From IMG/VR virus record IMGVR_UViG_3300023074_000002, positions 1 to 61,219 of that record: a stretch of DNA of 61,219 bases; one strand, written 5' to 3'. Every line of letters begins with the position of its first letter. The first letter of the stretch is position 1. The stretch comes from a virus. The notes beneath the pieces are model-generated. The model saw nothing but the letters and a program-made list of their open reading frames with translations. It made no database searches and had not been told where the DNA came from. This document shows positions 56,012 through 61,219 of the stretch, in pieces. Both the position numbers and the translations under genes were made by a program.

Positions 56012-56406
56012 TAAACGTAATTGAATTAAGAATTGGGAATTTTGTTTATAGTAAAACTATAACGCCTTTTAGTCAAGTTGGGGTCTGTAAGGTTGAGAAT
56101 ATTCAATACGATGGAATTAATAAGTGGCAAGATATGGGTGCTAGTGGATATGTAAAGCAAGTAGAAATGACACCTATCCCGATTACTCCAGACACAATAA
56201 ATCATTGTGGGTTTACAAAACTTGGCGGAGGTTATTATATAACGGCACTTGATGGAGTTAGCATTGATATTTCTTTCCCCGAAGGAAGAGGTATAATAAT
56301 TGAGCTTGGATCCGCCGCGTTGCCTTGTAAATACATTCATCAGTTGCAAAACCTTTATTACTCACTAACTGGCAAAGATTTAGAGATAAATTGGAGTGAA
56401 CAATAA
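56008..56406 (+). CDS. Bacteroidota-phage 'LRIGN' hypothetical protein
   Basis: 132 residues. Starts M-I-N-V-I-E-L-R-I-G-N-F-V, with I-P-I-T-P-D-T-I-N-H-C-G-F and a C-terminal Y-I-H-Q-L-Q-N-L-Y-Y. This is a pattern seen in many Bacteroidota phages. Function unknown. Confidence 0.6.
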   Translation: MINVIELRIGNFVYSKTITPFSQVGVCKVENIQYDGINKWQDMGASGYVKQVEMTPIPITPDTINHCGFTKLGGGYYITALDGVSIDISFPEGRGIIIELGSAALPCKYIHQLQNLYYSLTGKDLEINWSEQ

Positions 56407-56420
56407 AATAACCTTACCGA

Positions 56421-57782
56421 ATGACTATTGGAATTGGCTTAACTACCCACAATCGATACGATGTATTCAAAAATAGCTATGTGCAAATATTACGACACAT
56501 GCCGAAAGAAGCACGTTTATTTGTCGTTGATGATGCTTCGAAAGTCCCCGTACCCGAAGCAGATTTAAGATTTGAAACAAACGTAGGAATAGCCGCCGCA
56601 AAGAACGCCTGCATTGCAGCACTTGATGATTGTGACTATATTTTTCTTTTTGACGATGATACGTTTTGCAAAGTTCCTAATTGGCATTTGCCCTATATCA
56701 ATTCGGGATTGAATCATGCTATGATGATATTTCCTAGACTAGCAAACGGACAATCTACAAACAATAGGTTAATTAAAACAGTTGGCAACTTACGCTACTT
56801 TGCTTCGCCTTGTGGCAATATGCTTTTCTTTACAAAAGAGGCTATTCAAACGGTCGGAGGTATGGATGTGGGGTATGGTACATGGGGTGGCGAACACGAA
56901 AGCATGAGCCAAAGGATATTTAATAACGGTCTTACGCCACACCCATTTATCGATGTAAAAGAAAGCCTTTCATTGTTTTATTCACACGACTATCATTTAT
57001 CTTGCCCCCGTAGCGTATCTACTGAAGTGAGAAAGGAACAAATAAAAAAGATAATACCAAAGTTGCAATCAGAAAAGAAATCAAAAGAATTTATCCCCTA
57101 CAAAGAAATGACAGGTATGGTAATAACAACTTATTTTACAGGGTTTGAAGATCCACAACGCGGCGAAAAATGGGAGCCAAACATAACAGACATTGACCCG
57201 TTATTTGTAAGCATACTAAGCCATTGTGAAAAGCCTTTGGTGGTTCTTACAGATTCATTCCCGTATTTAAAGAAGGGCATTAGAGCTGAATTTGTGCAAA
57301 CGGAATGCACAATGAACCCATACCTACAAAGATGGGTGTCAATATTAGAATACATTGAAACAGTAAAAGAAGATTACGTTTTCTGCGTTGACGCAACGGA
57401 CGTTGAAATGCTCCGTAATCCCTTTAAAGATAATTTGGGTAATTACATATGGGTTGGCGATGAACCTAGCACAATTAACAACGAATGGCTAAAGAAACAC
57501 CATTCTCAACCATTGTTCGATAAGTTTCTAAAAACACACGCCAATAAGCCACTATTGAATGCTGGTGTATTAGGTGGGCGCACATCGGTTGTTAAATCGT
57601 TTCTTGAAAGGATGGTTTGGTATATCAAAAACCATGAAATACTTTACAGCGATATGCTGTTGTTTAACTTTGTTCTTTATGCCGAGTTTCCCGAAGCAAT
57701 TAAGCATGGTAGGGAATGCACCAATGTCTTTAAATCTTATTCAGTTAATCCAAAACACAATAGTTATTTCAAACATAAGTAG
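56421..57782 (+). CDS. Bifunctional glycosyltransferase
   Basis: 453 residues. N-terminal GT-A domain (about 1-220): G-L-T-T-H-N-R, V-V-D-D-A-S, and the metal-binding F-L-F-D-D-D-T (78-80). The C-terminal half (about 230-453) is a second nucleotide-sugar transferase-like region with C-V-D-A-T-D-V-E-M near 320. Two catalytic parts in one protein suggest stepwise sugar addition. Confidence 0.75.
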   Translation: MTIGIGLTTHNRYDVFKNSYVQILRHMPKEARLFVVDDASKVPVPEADLRFETNVGIAAAKNACIAALDDCDYIFLFDDDTFCKVPNWHLPYINSGLNHAMMIFPRLANGQSTNNRLIKTVGNLRYFASPCGNMLFFTKEAIQTVGGMDVGYGTWGGEHESMSQRIFNNGLTPHPFIDVKESLSLFYSHDYHLSCPRSVSTEVRKEQIKKIIPKLQSEKKSKEFIPYKEMTGMVITTYFTGFEDPQRGEKWEPNITDIDPLFVSILSHCEKPLVVLTDSFPYLKKGIRAEFVQTECTMNPYLQRWVSILEYIETVKEDYVFCVDATDVEMLRNPFKDNLGNYIWVGDEPSTINNEWLKKHHSQPLFDKFLKTHANKPLLNAGVLGGRTSVVKSFLERMVWYIKNHEILYSDMLLFNFVLYAEFPEAIKHGRECTNVFKSYSVNPKHNSYFKHK

Positions 57783-57784
57783 CC

Positions 57785-58042
57785 ATGAACAAAATATTCA
57801 AGTACAAAACAAATGACGAGGTTTGGGTAATCTGGCAAAACAGGCCTCAACAAATGCTAATTAAAGAATGCCTATTGAGCATTGGCGTAAAGATTGCCAA
57901 GATACAAGGTGGCGGATTTATTGAAGGCGAAACTAAGATAGGATACACAGTATATAGCAAATGTACGTTGTTCAAAGACCATCCATATATAGATGAAAAG
58001 GATATTTTCCCAACCAAAGAAGCATTAATTGAAAGCCTTTAA
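57785..58042 (+). CDS. Hypothetical protein (85 aa)
   Basis: 85 residues, basic-aromatic, no known motif; 2 bases after the bifunctional transferase stop. Possibly regulatory or structural. Unknown. Confidence 0.5.
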   Translation: MNKIFKYKTNDEVWVIWQNRPQQMLIKECLLSIGVKIAKIQGGGFIEGETKIGYTVYSKCTLFKDHPYIDEKDIFPTKEALIESL

Positions 58043-58043
58043 C

Positions 58044-58259
58044 ATGAAACCAAGAGAAAAGAAGCCCGAAACAGTTTTTAGAATAATCAACAATGAAACA
58101 GGTGAGGCCGTTGGCTCGTACAGTCGCGCCTATTGTGACGAGTTTGATTTTAGAAGTGAAGATGAGGCGCGTAATGCCAATTGCCATGGCATATTTCAAG
58201 ATGAAAAGAAATACTCGATTGCCAAATATAGAGTAACATACGAATTAATAGAAGATTAA
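58044..58259 (+). CDS. Hypothetical protein (71 aa)
   Basis: ATG 58044 (M-K-P-R-E-K-K) preferred over a TTG at 58029. 71 residues, beta-rich (V-F-R-I-I-N-N-E-T-G-E-A-V-G). Unknown. Confidence 0.5.
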   Translation: MKPREKKPETVFRIINNETGEAVGSYSRAYCDEFDFRSEDEARNANCHGIFQDEKKYSIAKYRVTYELIED

Positions 58260-58268
58260 AATCCAATT

Positions 58269-58625
58269 ATGCCAAAGACCCAAAATAGAAAACAATACCC
58301 CAAAAGCTATAAAAAGCTATTCACACCTAAGCATGTGGAACTAACATCAATTCCTAAATTGATAGATGGCGAAGTGCTGCGATACTTTGTGATACTAGGT
58401 ACAAATCGCTTACCCGCACAAATTCACATAGCGGTGTTCAAAGACGGGATTAAGAAGATGGGGCATAAGCTAATACCGAACGAGTTAACGGACAAAACTT
58501 TTGGATTTGCTAGTTTGCAGGATATGGATAAATATGTTTGCCCGTGTGGTAAGTCTGACTGTCAATACACGCCTTACTTAAAAATCTGCATTGCTAACTT
58601 TAGAAAACAAATGATAAACTTATAA
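58269..58625 (+). CDS. Zinc-site hypothetical protein (118 aa)
   Basis: 118 residues with C-P-C-G-K-S-D-C near residues 96-103, a knuckle that may bind zinc. The rest is mixed. Unknown function. Confidence 0.55.
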   Translation: MPKTQNRKQYPKSYKKLFTPKHVELTSIPKLIDGEVLRYFVILGTNRLPAQIHIAVFKDGIKKMGHKLIPNELTDKTFGFASLQDMDKYVCPCGKSDCQYTPYLKICIANFRKQMINL

Positions 58626-58628
58626 TAA

Positions 58629-58910
58629 ATGAATATTAACAAAGAATCAATAATAGAGGCATTAAAAGAAAAGAACTTTTACCAAGAAGAACAACAGCCA
58701 TTTGTTGACCACATTTTAAGTGAGCTTTCAGAAGGTCAACTATTTTCTTTTTTAATTAATGGCATTCAGCAGGCAGTATTAAGTCTTATGATTATGTCAA
58801 TGCAGCCTCCTTTGCCAAACTACCCTAAAGGCGGATATAGTGGCACAGGTGACAAAAAAGAATTTAAATCAGAATTGGCTAAACTTCACAATAAAGATAA
58901 AAATGAGTAG
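58629..58910 (+). CDS. Hypothetical protein (93 aa)
   Basis: 93 residues, helical with S-L-M-I-M-S-M-Q-P-P-L-P-N-Y-P. The end overlaps the transferase start (ATGAGTAG). Unknown. Confidence 0.5.
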   Translation: MNINKESIIEALKEKNFYQEEQQPFVDHILSELSEGQLFSFLINGIQQAVLSLMIMSMQPPLPNYPKGGYSGTGDKKEFKSELAKLHNKDKNE

Positions 58911-59505
58911 AATTTGGAACATAACGCCATACGACCCACAAAAGAGATTAGGCAAAATACACAACGACTTTTGCGCGCTAATCCCTTTAGATGATTTCAT
59001 TTTGATAACAGACCCAGATATGATGTTTCTTTTGCCCCAACAAATGAACTGGATAGAAGATATAGTAGCAATGTACGGGCATAGAATAGATGTGTTTGGG
59101 TGTATGACAAACAGGATAGGAGTTGAGGCGCAAATTTACAAAAGCCAAATCCCAGTTAATCTTTATGTGGATGGAGAAAGCATTGGCGTGGGGCTACATT
59201 CACAAAGTCATTTTGATGAAACAGATATTACCGAGCATATAGGATTAGCACATGAATGCTACGAAAAACACAAATACACCATCGAAGAAACAAATTTAGT
59301 TGCTGGCTTTATGATGGTATTCAAAAAGTCACTTTGGAATAAAATAAAGTTTCAGGAAGGGATAAACTTTGATGTTAAATTCTGTGAGGCTGTGAAGAAA
59401 CAAGGCGGTATCATTGCGATAATGAAAGGGGTGTATTGTCTACACCTTTACAGATGGGGGAAAGAAAATCCAAAATCTTATAAACAACATTTACTAAATA
59501 AATAA
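58903..59505 (+). CDS. Glycosyltransferase (GT-A type)
   Basis: From ATG at 58903, 200 residues. L-I-T-D-P-D-M-M-F near 35-41 is the D-x-D sugar-nucleotide/metal motif. D-V-F-G-C-M-T-N-R-I and a V-A-G-F-M-M-V-F-K-K-S-L-W region follow, as in small family-2-like transferases found in Bacteroidota phages. Overlaps the previous gene by 8 bases. Confidence 0.72.
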   Translation: MSRIWNITPYDPQKRLGKIHNDFCALIPLDDFILITDPDMMFLLPQQMNWIEDIVAMYGHRIDVFGCMTNRIGVEAQIYKSQIPVNLYVDGESIGVGLHSQSHFDETDITEHIGLAHECYEKHKYTIEETNLVAGFMMVFKKSLWNKIKFQEGINFDVKFCEAVKKQGGIIAIMKGVYCLHLYRWGKENPKSYKQHLLNK

Positions 59506-59506
59506 C

Positions 59507-59677
59507 ATGTTAGCATTTTTAGGATTTGCTTTACTAGCAACATTGTACATGATACCTGCGATTGTGGGTATAAAAAAGAAATCGGCCGTTGCGATAACGG
59601 TTGTGAATGTTCTGTTCGGCTGGACAATTTTGGGGTGGATAGCTTGCCTTATTTGGGCATGTGAGGGGAAAGATTAA
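59507..59677 (+). CDS. Superinfection immunity-type membrane protein (56 aa)
   Basis: ATG at 59507, TAA at 59675-59677. 56 residues with two membrane segments. Y-M-I-P-A-I-V-G-I-K-K-K then A-I-T-V-V-N-V-L-F-G-W-T-I-L-G-W-I-A-C-L-I-W-A matches the superinfection immunity family (T4 Imm-like), which blocks DNA entry of a second phage. It sits at the end of the glycan cassette. Confidence 0.75.
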   Translation: MLAFLGFALLATLYMIPAIVGIKKKSAVAITVVNVLFGWTILGWIACLIWACEGKD

Positions 59678-59690
59678 GGAATAATTTTAG

Positions 59691-59698
59691 TATATTTG
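59691..59698 (+). promoter_or_regulatory. -7 element ahead of the HNH endonuclease gene
   Basis: TATATTTG, a perfect match, with a predicted start near 59704. No TTTG at the usual upstream distance. The leader to the HNH gene is about 100 bases and highly structured. Confidence 0.6.
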
Positions 59699-59701
59699 CA
59701 G

Positions 59702-59791
59702 TAGCGTAGTATCTCAACATTGAACGCTATAAAAAAACATTTGCCCGTTACGGAGAATAGGAGTTGAGATACCTATTTACTGTTTCGGGCA
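59702..59791 (+). ncRNA. Interlocked-helix leader RNA before the HNH gene
   Basis: Three pairings interlock: TAGCGT (59702-59707) / ACGCTA (59724-59729), GTATCTCAAC (59709-59718) / GTTGAGATAC (59763-59772, ten perfect pairs), and TGCCCG (59742-59747) / CGGGCA (59786-59791). Each loop reaches over the next helix, a chain of pseudoknots. It may control the HNH gene or be its own mobile RNA. Confidence 0.5.
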
Positions 59792-59806
59792 TAATTATTT
59801 TAACGA

Positions 59807-60508
59807 ATGGAAGATTTTAAAATTGGCACCTGTAGTAGGTGCAACCTACCCAAACCCTCGACCTCTTTTAAACCTGTTGCAAAATTAAAGTCTGGACATG
59901 ATTCTATGTGTAGAGATTGCAGGAATTCTGACCAAAGGACAAGGAACAAAAAGCACATTAATTGGATTGTTCCATCTACCCCACATGATTGCATGTTGCT
60001 TTCTGACATAAAAGAGCTAAGCCATTTCATCGGTTACGCAATATCAAAAGAGGGCACCCTTTTCACTTGCAGGAAAAGACAGCATGGTTATTACGACAAA
60101 TGGAATATCATATCTCCTAGTGTTACGAAAAAAGGCTATACAAGAGTGACATTAAGCATAAAAGGGGCAACTAAGGACTTGTCCATTCACAGAATTGTTG
60201 CATTGGCCTTTATCCCTAAACCTGAAGGTAAGGAATGGATTAATCACAAAGATAGTAACCCTAGAAACAATAAAGTAGATAATTTGGAATGGTGTACTCC
60301 AAAGGAAAATTCGATACATGCCGTTACTTTCGGGATGCTACCTAAAGGATCTAAGGTTGTTACCTCAAAATTAAAAGAAAACCAAGTTATTGAAATTAGA
60401 GAACTTAGGGAGCAAGGAATGAAGTTCAAAGATATTGCCTCCAAGTTTAATGTTTGTGTAGGGACTATAGAAAAGATAATATACAAAGTATGGTGGAATC
60501 ACTGTTAA
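59807..60508 (+). CDS. Free-standing HNH homing endonuclease
   Basis: 233 residues. Zinc Cys C9-x-x-C12 and C35-x-x-C38. A NUMOD4-like domain (Y-A-I-S-K-E-G-T-L-F) near 75. HNH core H-R-I-V-A-L-A-F-I-P, N-H-K-D-S-N-P-R-N-N, L-E-W-C-T near 126-165. A C-terminal HTH (E-Q-G-M-K-F-K-D-I-A-S-K-F-N-V-C-V-G-T) binds DNA. It lies on the plus strand between a plus cassette and the minus head genes, as mobile nuclease genes do. Confidence 0.88.
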   Translation: MEDFKIGTCSRCNLPKPSTSFKPVAKLKSGHDSMCRDCRNSDQRTRNKKHINWIVPSTPHDCMLLSDIKELSHFIGYAISKEGTLFTCRKRQHGYYDKWNIISPSVTKKGYTRVTLSIKGATKDLSIHRIVALAFIPKPEGKEWINHKDSNPRNNKVDNLEWCTPKENSIHAVTFGMLPKGSKVVTSKLKENQVIEIRELREQGMKFKDIASKFNVCVGTIEKIIYKVWWNHC

Positions 60509-60516
60509 CCATATAA

Positions 60517-61219
60517 CTACTTAACCATCATGCAAATATGCCTGCAAGAAAATCCTCCGACGTAAACGGGGAACGTCTCTTTTGTAGTCGAAGGCATTAA
60601 TCCAGCGGGATACAAAGCAATTAACGGAGGCATTTCATCTAATGATATTTCTCGGTTAAGCCCAACTAAATGTCTGCAAATTGGTCTTGAATCTTTAACC
60701 AATCCCCCTGCATAGATAAACTTTGTTAACTTAAACCTATCCTTAAATATATTGTTAGTGGTACGTTGTACGGAATACGCGCTATCTCTTGCCATTTGTA
60801 CGGCGTATCTTTGAAGGTTTGGTGTTGGTGTACCATTCGCTAAACGTCCGCTAGATAGTTCCCCTGCATCCCATTTCTCTAATTGCTTAACGGTATCTGA
60901 TATTGAGCGTCCTTGCATTACGTTTTGGGCTATTAGCTTCTTTAATGGCTCAACATATTCAGGTGCAACGGCCTTTGTTAGCGCATCTTTGGCTTGTTCG
61001 TAAATGATTTGCTTTGCAGGGCGTAATTCTTTTAATTCTAATTCTAGATCGTTAACGGTACGAAATAAATCAATTGTTTTATCCTGAATTGTGGTGAAAT
61101 CTGTTAAGAAGTCACGCATTGGAATAGTGTATTCTTTGCCTCCCAATATTGCGTTTATCTTCCCTTCTATTATTGCCAACCGTTTACGTAAATCCTGACC
61201 TACTACGTATTGACCCTGA
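60517..61219 (-). CDS. Minor head protein, C-terminal part (runs to window end)
   Basis: The minus-strand frame runs from the window edge to a stop at 60517. Internal TTG 61179 is not the true start; the frame continues upstream (Q-G-Q-Y-V-V-G-Q-D-L-R-K-R). The C-terminal part, with S-D-T-V-K-Q-L-E-K-W-D-A-G, Q-R-Y-A-V-Q-M-A-R-D-S-A-Y and F-S-C-R-H-I-C, is the Mu gpF / SPP1 gp7-type minor head domain. Helical and with the final Cys-x-x-Cys/His. Its N-terminus is at 1-123. Confidence 0.75.
   Translation of the reverse strand, partial: QGQYVVGQDLRKRLAIIEGKINAILGGKEYTIPMRDFLTDFTTIQDKTIDLFRTVNDLELELKELRPAKQIIYEQAKDALTKAVAPEYVEPLKKLIAQNVMQGRSISDTVKQLEKWDAGELSSGRLANGTPTPNLQRYAVQMARDSAYSVQRTTNNIFKDRFKLTKFIYAGGLVKDSRPICRHLVGLNREISLDEMPPLIALYPAGLMPSTTKETFPVYVGGFSCRHICMMVK

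Noticed and set aside
61179-61179. TTG at 61179 as the true start of the minor head gene
   Set aside because: The frame remains open upstream to the window edge with sensible residues, and the matching N-terminus is found at 1-123.
1-61219. Temperate phage with integrase and attachment site
   Set aside because: No integrase, recombinase or CI/Cro-type repressor is seen; the RHH and KilA-N proteins alone do not show lysogeny.

Overview
The window looks like a nearly complete genome of a tailed, long-tailed (siphovirus-like) phage that infects a member of the Bacteroidota. The signs are an AT-rich sequence, start sites with A/T-rich leaders instead of Shine-Dalgarno boxes, repeated Bacteroidota-type promoters (TTTG, about 18-21 bases, TAnnTTTG), Bacteroidota-style signal peptides, and a full set of head, packaging, tail and lysis genes. 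I see no integrase, Cro/CI-type switch or attachment site. The two window ends appear to be halves of one minor-head gene, so the molecule is probably circularly permuted or circular and was opened inside that gene.

Layout. (1) On the minus strand from about 22.9 kb down to 16.5 kb lies an accessory block: KilA-N protein, a SpoT-like HD hydrolase, zinc-ribbon proteins, a DUF262 protein, a secreted protein and a lipoprotein. (2) From 16.46 kb down to position 1 come small and large terminase, a tail-assembly chaperone with a probable -1 frameshift, the tape measure, tail-tip and FN3-like proteins, the probable major tail protein, the portal and the N-terminus of the minor head protein. The block continues across the ends at 61.2-60.5 kb. 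(3) From 55.07 kb down to 42.2 kb, minus strand: scaffold, major capsid, connector and tail-completion proteins, host-interaction proteins, a membrane/spanin/lysis cassette and a CHAP endolysin, closed by a terminator at 42.1 kb. (4) On the plus strand, 23.5-42.1 kb is the early and replication region: RHH repressor, RecA-like annealing ATPase, NinB, SSB, PD-(D/E)XK nuclease, RusA, several HNH nucleases and many small proteins. (5) A plus-strand cassette at 55.1-60.5 kb holds a methyltransferase, two glycosyltransferases, a small superinfection-immunity-type membrane protein and a free-standing HNH endonuclease.

The standout is a 1.33 kb stretch without genes (24.6-25.94 kb). It holds a circularly permuted tmRNA gene: the 3' tRNA half (T arm, acceptor strand) precedes the 5' half (GGGGGCG, D-loop region, tag reading frame, terminator). 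The acceptor stem is a perfect 7 pairs with the G3-U70 alanine identity pair. A long P2 helix joins the two pieces and the tag frame ends in Ala-Ala-Ala-stop. Around it are a tRNA-like element with an enlarged anticodon region and two further structured RNAs with pseudoknot or kissing-loop pairings. A second gene-free region (22.88-23.51 kb) between the divergent gene blocks also holds a strong pseudoknot.

Other notable features are an RHH repressor flanked by promoters carrying GTATTAC heptads, an HNH gene inserted with a 16-bp flanking duplication that replaced the end of its neighbour, a portal carrying a DnaJ-type zinc-ribbon insertion, and matching translation leaders on the two most abundant virion proteins. 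All functional calls are from reading the sequence; no database search was possible.
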